Of a stretch of 64,000 nt of DNA, positions 36,512 to 44,781 are shown one piece after another; the first letter of the stretch is position 1; every line of letters begins with the position of its first letter. Source of the stretch: Bacteroides sp. Its GTDB lineage: Bacteria > Bacteroidota > Bacteroidia > Bacteroidales > Bacteroidaceae. The position numbers and the translations under genes are program-made. The notes beneath the pieces were generated by a model that saw only the letters and a program-made list of their open reading frames with translations, had not been told where the DNA came from and searched no databases. The stretch is taken from the NCBI RefSeq assembly GCF_030151085.1, contig NZ_JASLER010000085.1, positions 46,469 through 110,468 on the forward strand, read 5' to 3'.

Positions 36512-36559
36512 GGCTTTTCTCGTCTATTATTTGTTTGTTTATCGTTTGTTACTTTTACT

Positions 36560-36576
36560 GTTACTCCGTAAGTAAC
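36560..36576 (+). repeat. Extra copy of the recombination-type near-palindrome
   Basis: GTTACTCCGTAAGTAAC, the 17-bp core shared with both inverted repeats, occurs here in direct orientation with the left repeat and 32 bp outside it. It may be an additional recombinase-binding site. Confidence 0.65.
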
Positions 36577-36591
36577 AGGTAATGAGTATTA

Positions 36592-36613
36592 TTACTCCGT
36601 AAGTAACGGAAAG
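36592..36613 (+). repeat. Left 22-bp inverted repeat of the invertible segment
   Basis: Starts TTACTCCGTAAGTAAC and ends GGAAAG; it is the exact reverse complement of 36887-36908. Confidence 0.88.
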
Positions 36614-36886
36614 TCACAAATACAAGAAATATAAAGCGTTATAGGCACGGAAAATATCAAAAAATAAGAATTACGTGAGAAATGAGCGTAGGAAGTGTAG
36701 AGTCCATGTTGAGCACAAAAACGTGGAAGGGAGAAATGTGGTGTTCTCATAGCAAAAAGGATGCACAGTATGTCTATTTATTGTTTGTTTGTCGAGGTTA
36801 TAAGCTGAAAAACGTTAGTTCTGTATAAAATTTTAATTTTTATAATTTGTTTTTACGATTTTATTCATATCTTTGCCAACAATTAG
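36614..36886. promoter_or_regulatory. Invertible promoter segment, OFF for the fimbrial operon
   Basis: The 273 bp between the inverted repeats contain no gene. Near the right end is a consensus promoter, -33 TTTG (36846-36849) and -7 TATCTTTG (36868-36875) with 18-bp spacing, directed rightward into the 3' end of the recombinase gene. After inversion the -7 would lie about 12 bp inside the left repeat, directed toward the Rrf2-like gene with a leader of about 110 nt. No equally good promoter points left in the present orientation. Confidence 0.8.
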
Positions 36887-36908
36887 CTTTCCGTTACTTA
36901 CGGAGTAA
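36887..36908 (-). repeat. Right 22-bp inverted repeat of the invertible segment
   Basis: Exact reverse complement of 36592-36613. It lies just 8 bp from the end of the tyrosine recombinase gene. Confidence 0.88.
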
Positions 36909-36916
36909 CACAGAAT

Positions 36917-37927
36917 TTAAGCCCTATTCCACAAGGTTCTTCGACCTGTATATATGTAATCAATTATTATCCGATTTACTTTTTCGAGTTCATCACCCTC
37001 AAAGCTTTTCAGATAAGTCCGTGTGACCTCAAGGGAAGAATGCCCCAAACCTTCCGAAATAATTTCTTCGGGAACTTGGCAATACTTGGCAAGAGTTGCC
37101 CAAGTATGACGAGCAGTATATGAACTAACCTTCACTCCTTCCAGGCCGCAATACCTCGGAAGTAGGGAAAGCCCATAGTTCAGATTGCGGAGTTGGCTAC
37201 AATATTCGTGGTAGATGCTTTCACCGGAAACCAAACCGTCGAAGAAACGAAACAAGTAAGGCGAGGCAGGATCAGTACTTCGATAGCTGTCTATCAACTT
37301 CATAGCCTCAGCTGTAACTGTAACCCTTAATCCGGTTCCTGTCTTTTGGCGGCGGTATTCAAGAAGTGTATGCCCGGAAGCATCCGTGTGGAGGTCGTCA
37401 CGATGAAGATGCAGTAGGTCAACGTAAGGTATGCCCTGTAAATGAATCATCAAGGAAAATAAATCACGGGATTCACCCACAATAGCAGGCAAATTCTCCT
37501 CACCCGACAAATCCGCATCCAACAGACTGTGCATTTGTTCCGCTTGCAATGCACGCTTCTGTTCAGACTTTACACCGGTAAACACCCCACTGAAAAGGCG
37601 AAACTCTCCGGGAACAAGCTCGTTATCTACTGCACGGTTATAGATCGCACGTAAGGCACGTGCATACGTAGAAACAGTATTCCAACTGCAAAGCTTGGCA
37701 CGAAGATGCTTCTCAAATAGTTTAAGGGAACGTCGGGTCAAACCTCCGAAGAAGATTTCACCACCGCCCACATACTCTGTAAATGCACGTAGGGCATACT
37801 GATAAACATGCGCCGTACCAAAGCGCTCTTCTTCTTTCAACTCCTCAATGACACTAAGCATATAGTCCGTAAGACTCAAAAGCTTGTTTCCTTTCTTGTT
37901 GTTCTCTTTTTTGTTACTCTCATTCAT
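36917..37927 (-). CDS. Tyrosine recombinase (likely invertase of the adjacent promoter)
   Basis: This 336-residue protein has a SAM-like core-binding N-terminal half and a C-terminal catalytic domain. Visible catalytic residues are Lys in YRRQKTG, Arg273/His274 (ARHTW), His296 (GLGHSS) and Tyr305 (TRTYL). At the first catalytic Arg position, relatives I know have RG(M/I)PF; here it reads HLQGIPYVDLLHL, so Gln may replace Arg, or another Arg serves. Genes of this kind in Bacteroides invert local promoters. It ends beside the right inverted repeat and is transcribed toward it; a -7-like TACCTTTA lies about 18 bp upstream of its ATG. Confidence 0.88.
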   Translation of the reverse strand: MNESNKKENNKKGNKLLSLTDYMLSVIEELKEEERFGTAHVYQYALRAFTEYVGGGEIFFGGLTRRSLKLFEKHLRAKLCSWNTVSTYARALRAIYNRAVDNELVPGEFRLFSGVFTGVKSEQKRALQAEQMHSLLDADLSGEENLPAIVGESRDLFSLMIHLQGIPYVDLLHLHRDDLHTDASGHTLLEYRRQKTGTGLRVTVTAEAMKLIDSYRSTDPASPYLFRFFDGLVSGESIYHEYCSQLRNLNYGLSLLPRYCGLEGVKVSSYTARHTWATLAKYCQVPEEIISEGLGHSSLEVTRTYLKSFEGDELEKVNRIIIDYIYTGRRTLWNRA

Positions 37928-38224
37928 AATTCTTTCGTCTTAAAGGTAAAACACTTATTTTTTAATGATACATAGATTAAAAATACCAAAATGATATCAG
38001 AAATCATGAGACAACACAAGAGGAGATCAAAAGGTTTTGATAGTAGGGTAGGTTAAGCATCGTTAAAGTATTTAGGCATAAAACAGGAAATAATCAAGAC
38101 AAAAAAGCCTTTTTTTACTATAACGGGCGCGCAAAAAGAAAGGTGAATACCAAAAAGTAATATATATCCACACACCATAAATACTTCCATATTGGTATGT
38201 GACCCTCCTCATTCATTTTTTGTA

Positions 38225-38232
38225 TAGCTTTG
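38225..38232 (+). promoter_or_regulatory. -7 element upstream of the 22-bp repeats
   Basis: TAGCTTTG is a perfect TAnnTTTG match. A transcript from here would carry the tandem repeats in a leader of about 250 nt before the gene at 38491. No clear -33 is visible. Confidence 0.45.
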
Positions 38233-38263
38233 TGCAAGACTATAGAGTGAATGCCTCGAATCT

Positions 38264-38329
38264 CGTAGAGAAACAGAGCGTTCATCGTAGAGAAACAGCC
38301 CGATTATCGTAGAGGAAACGACCGTTTAT
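38264..38329 (+). repeat. Three tandem 22-bp repeats
   Basis: Units at 38264, 38286 and 38308 all begin CGTAGAG(A/G)AAAC and end in TTCAT/TTAT; a fourth unit (38330 on) is degenerate. It could be an iteron-like protein-binding array or a structured leader. Confidence 0.75.
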
Positions 38330-38490
38330 CACAAAGAGAATGCAAACCCGTGTAACCATTTGTATAACAATGCTTTGCCAGGCATCCGTCCTACAAATCC
38401 TTGTATGGATTTTTATGATTGAAGCAGATACTGAAATCCTTTGTCGAAAGACTCAGGAGCAAAACATTATAATTTACAAATAAACAACAA

Positions 38491-38939
38491 ATGGTTACAA
38501 TCACACTGCCGGTAAAGAATTACCTGGCAAAGTACATTCGTGTACATTATGAGCAGTCAACGGAAGACGGTGCCGTCCGTCTACCCAGTTCCGGAATCCT
38601 CTACAACTCCCTGTACCAACTCACCACCAAGCGTCCGAAAGGCGCTTCGTGGAAAGACGAAGGCAATCTGACACTCATTCTGCCCCACCCCGCTATCGGC
38701 AAGTCACCCGACATTTACAACTACCTAAGCCGGGAAAATGCCCAAATTCTGGAAAAAAAATCGAATGGCAGTTAAGAATCGAATTCTACGAATTCCTGCT
38801 AATGAATAAATTTAAGCAAGGCATCATGTATAAGAAATCAGTTCTTCTGTTTATGGAAAAATACAGTATAACAGAGGAGGAACTTTCGCCGGAGACACTG
38901 ATAAAGAGTTTCCAGAGGTGGAGAAAAAAGGTGAACTAA
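38491..38939 (+). CDS. Bacteroidales mobile-element-type DNA-binding/regulatory protein with A8 frameshift
   Basis: The first frame starts MVTITLPVKNYLAKYI and ends at 38775 after LEKKSNGS. The second continues in another frame as IEWQLRIEFYEF to SITEEELSPETLIKSFQRWR and stops at 38939. Intact relatives of about 150 residues that I recall from Bacteroides integrative elements start with the same TLPVKxYLAK pattern and end in the same xITExDxxxETLxKxxxR pattern. The break is at eight A residues (38753-38760); one more A, or a -1 shift on the A run, yields 149 codons in one frame. It may be a mutation, transcriptional slippage or programmed frameshifting. The function of the family is uncertain. 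Confidence 0.65.
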
Positions 38940-39051
38940 ACATTTATTTAACAGTTAATAACACTACAAATATACTCAATAAAACTAAATCTATTCGTTT
39001 TTTATATATAAAGATACACATCGAACAAGAGCATATAAATGTGATCATACT

Positions 39052-40296
39052 ATGGCTATTCGAACATTATTATTAGCACGGAATTCTTATCAAAATAATC
39101 CTAGTGATAATTTTCCTCAACGAAGAATAATTGAGTACCTTTGCCCCACTAATATAAAAAAAATGAGTAAAGAATATGTCCTTTCAGACCCAGCTGATAT
39201 TTTTGACTTTTCAAGTGGTTGGTTCAGTGATAGCAGTACCAGTAGTTTATTTTATCAGTTATTCAAACGTCTCCCTTCACTTCGCAAAATAAAATATAAA
39301 ATCAATCCAAGCTTTGTTGATGATATAAAGAAGGAATATCAACAAAAAAGTTCATTCGATATACTCGACCATGTGTACTCTAACAATTTTGAGAATGAAG
39401 CACCAAAAGAAGAGTACGGGGAGGAAGATGAAGAAGGAACAACTAACAAATCGGAAATTTCGGTTAAAGAATATTATGATGCAATCATAATCTGCAAAGA
39501 GAATTTACTAATTACCTATTTCGATGAATGTATAAAAATCGCTTTTTCAGATATCGATGAAAAAGAAATTTCCCATATCAAACAGATATGCGAAAACCAT
39601 AAGAAAGACTATGAAAACCTGAATAACTTATTCATCGTAACGTATGCCCATAATTATTTCAGTCTGAAACAATCGCAAATCAACAAAACATCCATTCAGA
39701 TAAACCAGCACTATAACGATGATTTTTCCCCGGTTGCCACAGAAATAGAAAAATTTCTGCTTGAGGACAATAAGAGTGGACTAGTCATCCTTCATGGCAA
39801 GCAAGGAACTGGAAAAACATCTTATATCCGCTACCTTATCAATTTAGGCAAAAAGAAAATGATCTATATGGGTGGTGATTTGATAGACAAATTGTCCGAC
39901 CCTACTTTTATCACTTTTATCCGCCAACAGAAAAATTCCATTCTCATCGTAGAAGATTGCGAAGAACTACTAGCAAGCAGAAATAGTGGTAACCGCATGA
40001 ATGCTGGATTGGTAAACATACTGAATATCAGTGACGGACTGTTGAGTGATGAACTATGCATCAAGTTCATTTGTACTTTCAATGCTCCACTCAAAGATAT
40101 GGACCAAGCTTTGCTACGAAAAGGCCGTCTGGCCGCCCGCTACGAATTTAAAGAGCTTACAACTGACAAAGTAAATAAACTCATTGAAGAGGAAGGATTA
40201 AATATTCCTCGACAAAAAGTCCCCATGACATTGGCAGAAATTTACAACTATGGAGATATAGACTTTTCATTAGGAAAAAACAGAGTGGGATTCTAA
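39052..40296 (+). CDS. AAA+ ATPase of unknown function
   Basis: A 414-residue protein. The N-terminal half has no recognisable domain and contains an acidic stretch (EEYGEEDEEGTTNKSE). The C-terminal half is an AAA+ ATPase with Walker A GKQGTGKTS (about 249-257), Walker B SILIVEDCEELL (about 297-308), a sensor-1-like FICTFNAP and a candidate arginine finger in LLRKGRLAARYEF. The FNAP/RKGR pattern is like Bcs1/AAA proteins. It stands alone, with a frameshifted regulator upstream and unrelated small genes downstream. It may belong to the same mobile segment as the gene at 38491; that is inferred. Confidence 0.72.
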   Translation: MAIRTLLLARNSYQNNPSDNFPQRRIIEYLCPTNIKKMSKEYVLSDPADIFDFSSGWFSDSSTSSLFYQLFKRLPSLRKIKYKINPSFVDDIKKEYQQKSSFDILDHVYSNNFENEAPKEEYGEEDEEGTTNKSEISVKEYYDAIIICKENLLITYFDECIKIAFSDIDEKEISHIKQICENHKKDYENLNNLFIVTYAHNYFSLKQSQINKTSIQINQHYNDDFSPVATEIEKFLLEDNKSGLVILHGKQGTGKTSYIRYLINLGKKKMIYMGGDLIDKLSDPTFITFIRQQKNSILIVEDCEELLASRNSGNRMNAGLVNILNISDGLLSDELCIKFICTFNAPLKDMDQALLRKGRLAARYEFKELTTDKVNKLIEEEGLNIPRQKVPMTLAEIYNYGDIDFSLGKNRVGF

Positions 40297-40383
40297 AAAA
40301 GTCCTGCGTCATTTCAGATAAATAATACGGACGATTAGAACTTTCAACCACTAAATTTGTTCTCAGCTAAGAAAATTAAGTTT

Positions 40384-40791
40384 ATGGGAACATTCAACCA
40401 AGTAGATATTCATTTTTTGATAGCAGCGATATGTGTTATATCTTCTGCATTGGTATTCTATACCATCGGTGTATGGTCTGAACGGATTCAGAAAACATTG
40501 AAAGGGTGGCATCTTGTCTTCTTTATCTTAGGACTAGGTGCAGATGCCGTAGGTACTACTTTAATGGAACATATAGCCCACCTTACGCATTTGCATGACG
40601 AAGTGCATACCATTACAGGAATGCTTGCCATTATATTGATGTTTATCCACGCCATGTGGGCTATCTGGACTTATTACAAAGGTTCCACGAAAGCAAAAGA
40701 ACATTTCAACCGGTTCAGTATTGTTGTATGGTTTATCTGGCTGATACCTTATTGTATCGGGATTTATATGGGGATGAGATTACACAGTTAA
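40384..40791 (+). CDS. HsmA-type (TIGR03987) small membrane protein
   Basis: About 135 residues with four transmembrane segments (VDIHFLIAAICVISSALVFY, LVFFILGLGADAVGTTLM, GMLAIILMFIHAMWAIW, VVWFIWLIPYCIGIY) and conserved His-rich loops (LMEHIAHLTHLHDEVHTITG). The start is the ATG at 40384 (MGTFNQVD), since a perfect -7 TAAATTTG (40352-40359) overlaps the possible upstream TTG. Function unknown. Confidence 0.8.
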   Translation: MGTFNQVDIHFLIAAICVISSALVFYTIGVWSERIQKTLKGWHLVFFILGLGADAVGTTLMEHIAHLTHLHDEVHTITGMLAIILMFIHAMWAIWTYYKGSTKAKEHFNRFSIVVWFIWLIPYCIGIYMGMRLHS

Positions 40792-40798
40792 AGATTTC

Positions 40799-41173
40799 CT
40801 ATACTGTAACAATATCCTTTCCAAAAGGTGTTAAAGCCAATGCTGCAAGCTTAAAATGCTGCATACCAAAAGGAATACCGATAATTGTAATGCATAGGAA
40901 CACTCCAAATGCCAAGTGGGAAAGGCTGATCCAAATACCTCCCAGGAATATCCATAACACATTCATCAAAACATAGAGGCAGCCTCCTGAACGTTCTCCG
41001 CTACGAACTTCTTTACCGAAAGGCCATAATGCCAATCCTGCCATCTTTAAAGTTTGCATACCAAAAGGAATACCAATGATAGTAACCATCAACAACAGAC
41101 TTGAAATAAGATATTCCACTGCCGTGACAATACCTCCGAATATCAACCATAAAACATTCAATAAACAACCCAT
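40799..41173 (-). CDS. YccF-domain inner-membrane protein
   Basis: About 124 residues containing two copies of the YccF repeat: NVLWLIFGGIVTAVEYL with TIIGIPFGMQTLKMAGLALWPFG, and NVLWIFLGGIWISLSHL with TIIGIPFGMQHFKLAALALTPFG. It starts at 41173 (MGCLLNVLW); a perfect -7 (41198-41205, minus strand TATATTTG) overlaps the possible start at 41200 and excludes it. Function unknown. Confidence 0.87.
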   Translation of the reverse strand: MGCLLNVLWLIFGGIVTAVEYLISSLLLMVTIIGIPFGMQTLKMAGLALWPFGKEVRSGERSGGCLYVLMNVLWIFLGGIWISLSHLAFGVFLCITIIGIPFGMQHFKLAALALTPFGKDIVTV

Positions 41174-41263
41174 AATCTTTGATTTTAGTTCTATACGCAA
41201 ATATAGTGTTATTTCTTAGATAATAAACTTATAGATAAATATAGTTGTTGTTCCATTATGTAT

Positions 41264-41271
41264 TATTTTTG
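41264..41271 (+). promoter_or_regulatory. -7 element that decides the start of the hydrolase
   Basis: TATTTTTG, perfect TAnnTTTG, shares its final G with a possible GTG start at 41271. Translation therefore begins at the ATG at 41295. Confidence 0.6.
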
Positions 41272-41294
41272 TGATTATAAATCCGATTCCGACC

Positions 41295-42269
41295 ATGGCA
41301 ACAATAGATTCCAGTCATTCATACAAAGGTTCATCCGGTGATTATACGGCAGAAAGTCAGTGGGACACTGCTTTTGTAGAAGTTGATATTCCTTCAAGTA
41401 TTGATGGAAAAACGCAAAAAGCTTATATGTACAGGAGCAAAAAGGAAATGCCTCAACCCCTGATAATCAGTTTGCATACCTGGAGTGGCAACTATACCCA
41501 GATGGATCCATTAGCAAACGAGATCCTCAATTATGAATGGAATTACATCCATCCTGACTTCAGAGGTCAAAACTGGACACCTGATGCCATGTGCAGTTCA
41601 TTGGCTATTGCTGACATTGAGGATGCCATACATTATGCCTTGGCAAATACATGCACCAACCCGCAAGACGTGCATATCATAGGACTCTCCGGGGGCGGAT
41701 TTGCTACGTTGGCAGCTTATATGCAAATAGAATATCCGGTAAAATCTTTTTCGGCATGGGTACCTATATCTGATATTGAAGCTTGGTACTGGGAGTCAGT
41801 GGGACGAAAAGAAGGATATGCACAAGATATCTTAAATGCCATATCTGCAAAGCGAACTCTTAATCAAGAAGAAGCCATACGCCGTTCTCCTTTAAAACAG
41901 GCTTTTCCTAGAGAAAAACGCAAGAACGCCCAATTATCCATTTATGGTGGTATTCACGACGGTTATGACGGACCAGTCCCCATCACCCACTCTATCTACA
42001 TGTATAACAGAATTGTAGGAGAATTAAAGTACGGAATATCCGAGACCGACGAAATCTTAGCCAAAGCTATTTCCGATCCTGATTTAGTTTCAGAAAAAAA
42101 CATTATAAATTTACTAACCAAGCGCATCAATCCGGAATGCTCGAAAGAAGGAATGCTTTTAGACCGCAACATTCATTTTTCCCGCCAATATGACAACATA
42201 AAGTTAATTATATTTGAGGGAGAACATGAATTACTACCACAGGCACTCCAACTTATACCTAGTTTATGA
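41295..42269 (+). CDS. Alpha/beta-hydrolase (prolyl-oligopeptidase/esterase-like)
   Basis: About 324 residues. PLIISLHTWSG is the oxyanion strand, YIHPDFRGQNW a loop typical of this fold, and HIIGLSGGGFATLAAY the nucleophile elbow with Ser in GLSGGG. A candidate His is in FEGEHELLPQ near the C terminus. There is no signal peptide after the start correction, so it is probably cytoplasmic. The substrate cannot be predicted. Its stop overlaps the convergent dinB gene by 6 bp. Confidence 0.75.
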   Translation: MATIDSSHSYKGSSGDYTAESQWDTAFVEVDIPSSIDGKTQKAYMYRSKKEMPQPLIISLHTWSGNYTQMDPLANEILNYEWNYIHPDFRGQNWTPDAMCSSLAIADIEDAIHYALANTCTNPQDVHIIGLSGGGFATLAAYMQIEYPVKSFSAWVPISDIEAWYWESVGRKEGYAQDILNAISAKRTLNQEEAIRRSPLKQAFPREKRKNAQLSIYGGIHDGYDGPVPITHSIYMYNRIVGELKYGISETDEILAKAISDPDLVSEKNIINLLTKRINPECSKEGMLLDRNIHFSRQYDNIKLIIFEGEHELLPQALQLIPSL

Positions 42270-43358
42270 ATCCCAATCGCTAAACTCAAAACTCAACTGC
42301 TCCCAAACACTTCCTTTCTCCTCCCCTTCCTCACGAGGGTTGGAGACAGAAAGCCCTATCAGGCGAATAGGGTGATTTTCATACTCCACTTCCTTCAGAA
42401 GCTGTTTCGCCAGAGGGAGTATGACATCAAGTGTCAGCAGTTCTTTAGATTGTGTGATACTACGGGTAATCTGGCTAAAATCATGGAACTTAATTTTCAG
42501 AGTCAACGTGTTTCCACGAAAGTCTTTACGATCCAAACGTCCTACCAATTCTACAGCAGTATGATAAAGTTCGATAATAACTGAAGAACGCTTATTTATA
42601 TCTCGTTCCAGTGTATGCTCACAACCGATAGACTTACGAATCTGTATTGTTTCGACCGGACGCAGGTCAATACCACGAGAAAAATCATAGTAGATAGCTC
42701 CTACCTTTCCAAACTCACGAATCAAAGTTTCCAAAGTACGAGCTCGTAAATGCTCGCCATTATGAATGCCCAAAGAGTGCATCTTCTTTGCCGTTACAGG
42801 TCCCACACCCCAAAAGTTTTCGATAGGAAGGCGGGATATAAACTCCAATGCTTGATTAGGATGAATGGTGCACAATCCATCGGGCTTGCGGTAATCAGAG
42901 GCTATTTTAGCAAGAAATTTATTGTAAGAAATGCCAGCAGAAGCAACCAAGTTCAATCTTTCTCTAATTTTCAGTTTTATTTCTTTCGCAATATCTACAG
43001 CCAGCGGAATGCCGGGCTTATTCTCCGTTACATCCAGAAAAGCCTCATCCAAAGAGAGAGGTTCGATGATATCTGTATATTCATGGAAAATTTCGTGTAT
43101 CTGACGAGAAACAGCACTATACACTTCCATTCGCCCGGGAACAAAAATAAGATGCGGACAAAGCCGTTTAGCCTTTTGGGAAGACATAGCCGAACGTACT
43201 CCAAAGCGACGGGCTTCATAGCTGGCTGCTGCTACCACACCCCGTTCTTCCGCATGCCCTACGGCAAGCGGTTTGCCCCGTAGTTCCGGATTGTCCCGCT
43301 GTTCTACAGAGGCAAAAAATGCATCCATATCTATGTGAATAATCTTACGCTCGATCAT
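42264..43358 (-). CDS. dinB: DNA polymerase IV (Y-family translesion polymerase)
   Basis: About 364 residues from MIERKIIHIDMDAFFASVEQ, the canonical Y-family start with catalytic Asp residues in HIDMDAFF and SLDEAFLDV. VAAASYEARRFGVRS and GISYNKFLAKIASDYRKP are further family motifs; the C-terminal little-finger domain follows. A longer frame begins at 43466, but its extra 36 residues cross the promoter -7 (43378-43385), so the start at 43358 is right. No SOS-type operator was recognised. Confidence 0.95.
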   Translation of the reverse strand: MIERKIIHIDMDAFFASVEQRDNPELRGKPLAVGHAEERGVVAAASYEARRFGVRSAMSSQKAKRLCPHLIFVPGRMEVYSAVSRQIHEIFHEYTDIIEPLSLDEAFLDVTENKPGIPLAVDIAKEIKLKIRERLNLVASAGISYNKFLAKIASDYRKPDGLCTIHPNQALEFISRLPIENFWGVGPVTAKKMHSLGIHNGEHLRARTLETLIREFGKVGAIYYDFSRGIDLRPVETIQIRKSIGCEHTLERDINKRSSVIIELYHTAVELVGRLDRKDFRGNTLTLKIKFHDFSQITRSITQSKELLTLDVILPLAKQLLKEVEYENHPIRLIGLSVSNPREEGEEKGSVWEQLSFEFSDWDS

Positions 43359-43377
43359 TTGTGCATTAACTCCGATA

Positions 43378-43385
43378 CAAAGATA
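43378..43385 (-). promoter_or_regulatory. -7 element of dinB
   Basis: The minus strand reads TATCTTTG, perfect TAnnTTTG, 20 bp before the dinB ATG and inside the 3' end region of the neighbouring MATE gene's boundary. Confidence 0.6.
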
Positions 43386-43387
43386 CA

Positions 43388-44734
43388 CTAATTTTTCTTC
43401 ATCCGAAGTATTCGCCGATAGACATAAATAAATGCCGGAATCAGAAATGCGACTGCAAAAACCCATGCTGTAGGATCACCGAAACAAACCGCAATATAAC
43501 CAAAAGTGGGTACAGCAAACAAACTAACCAATACACGTGCAATCATCTCCGATACTCCGGAAAGCATGGCAAGATTGGTATAACCAGCTCCCTGGATAGT
43601 GTATCGCAATATGCAGAGTAATCCTAAAATCGGGAAGAAGGATACGGAAATATGCAAGAACAATTCCGTGTTATCCAAGATCTCTAATTCAGTAGGTTCA
43701 ATAAAAAGCAAAGCAAACGCTTTGGCGCCAAACATTAATATGCAGAAGGTAAACGCCCAATAAATCATCATCATCAATGCACTCGCTTTGACTCCTAACC
43801 AAATGCGTTCGGGCTTACCGGCACCATAATTCTGTCCGCTATAGGTTGCCATTGCCATACCTAAACTTTCGAGAGCACATAAAAAGACCATCTTAATGCG
43901 CATGGCAGCCGTAAATGCTGCGACACAAGCTGTACCCAATGCGTTATTGGCACTTTGCAACATAATGCTGCCGATAGCAGTAATAGAAAATTGAAGTCCC
44001 ATCGGCACACCGATATACATTAATGTCCTTGCCAAAGCGCCATTGAATTTTCGTTCGGCGGTAGTCATTTTTAATATCTCAAAACGCCGCATCATATAGA
44101 AGAAACACAATACCGCCGAAACACCTTGCGAAAAGACAGTAGCAATGGCAGCTCCCGCCACTCCCCAATCTAAAACAAGAATGCAGAATAGGTCGAGCAG
44201 AATATTCAGCACAGCTGAGAGTAACAGAAACCAAAACGGAGTCTTGCTATCACCCAAAGCACGAATAATACTGGAAAGTAAGTTATAAAAGAAAGTACAA
44301 GGAATACCTATAAAAGTAATCAGCAAGTAATAGTAAGCTCCTGTAAATATAACATCGGGAGTACGCATCATGTGTAAAATATCAGCACAAAAGATACTTG
44401 TAATCACTGCCAACACCACCGACATCACTGCCGCCAACTGTAAACTGACTGCCACATACCTACGCATCGTACTATAATCTCTTGCTCCGAACTTCTGTGC
44501 TACCGGAATACCAAAACCACCGCAACATCCATTGCAGAATCCTAAAATCAAGAAAACAACAGAAGTGCTTGCACCTACCGAAGCCAATGCATGAATACCC
44601 AAAAACTTACCTACAATAGCCGCGTCTACCAATGAATATGTTTGTTGCAAAAGATTGCCCAGCAATAAAGGCAGCGTAAAATTGAAGATCAATGGAAGGG
44701 CTTTGCCTTCCGTCATTTCTTTAGATGTCGCCAT
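43388..44734 (-). CDS. MATE-family efflux transporter
   Basis: This 448-residue protein has about 12 transmembrane segments. The N-terminal MATE signature is LPLLLGNLLQQTYSLVDAAI with VGKFLGIHALASVGAS; further segments include GCCGGFGIPVAQKFGA and MATYSGQNYGAGKPERI. This is the DinF/NorM-like subgroup, distinct from the transporter at 5428-6762. It has its own -7 (TACTTTTG on the minus strand, 44761-44768). It lies directly upstream of dinB on the same strand, though dinB has a separate promoter. Confidence 0.9.
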   Translation of the reverse strand: MATSKEMTEGKALPLIFNFTLPLLLGNLLQQTYSLVDAAIVGKFLGIHALASVGASTSVVFLILGFCNGCCGGFGIPVAQKFGARDYSTMRRYVAVSLQLAAVMSVVLAVITSIFCADILHMMRTPDVIFTGAYYYLLITFIGIPCTFFYNLLSSIIRALGDSKTPFWFLLLSAVLNILLDLFCILVLDWGVAGAAIATVFSQGVSAVLCFFYMMRRFEILKMTTAERKFNGALARTLMYIGVPMGLQFSITAIGSIMLQSANNALGTACVAAFTAAMRIKMVFLCALESLGMAMATYSGQNYGAGKPERIWLGVKASALMMMIYWAFTFCILMFGAKAFALLFIEPTELEILDNTELFLHISVSFFPILGLLCILRYTIQGAGYTNLAMLSGVSEMIARVLVSLFAVPTFGYIAVCFGDPTAWVFAVAFLIPAFIYVYRRILRMKKN

Positions 44735-44781
44735 AAATCCAATACCCCTTAAATTGGATGCAAAAGTAGTAAAAGTTATGG

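Larger units (their letters stand above)
37928..38490. other. 563-bp intergenic region
   Basis: No coding frame is supported. It holds the recombinase promoter at its left end, a rightward -7 element (TAGCTTTG, 38225-38232), and 22-bp tandem repeats at 38264-38329. The remainder is AT-rich with no feature I can name. Confidence 0.6.

Noticed and set aside
38264..38329. Short repeats as a CRISPR array
   Set aside because: The 22-bp units are contiguous with no spacers, and no cas genes are in the window.
5428..44734. The two MATE genes as a recent duplication
   Set aside because: Their sequences differ throughout and belong to different subgroups; only the general fold motifs are shared.
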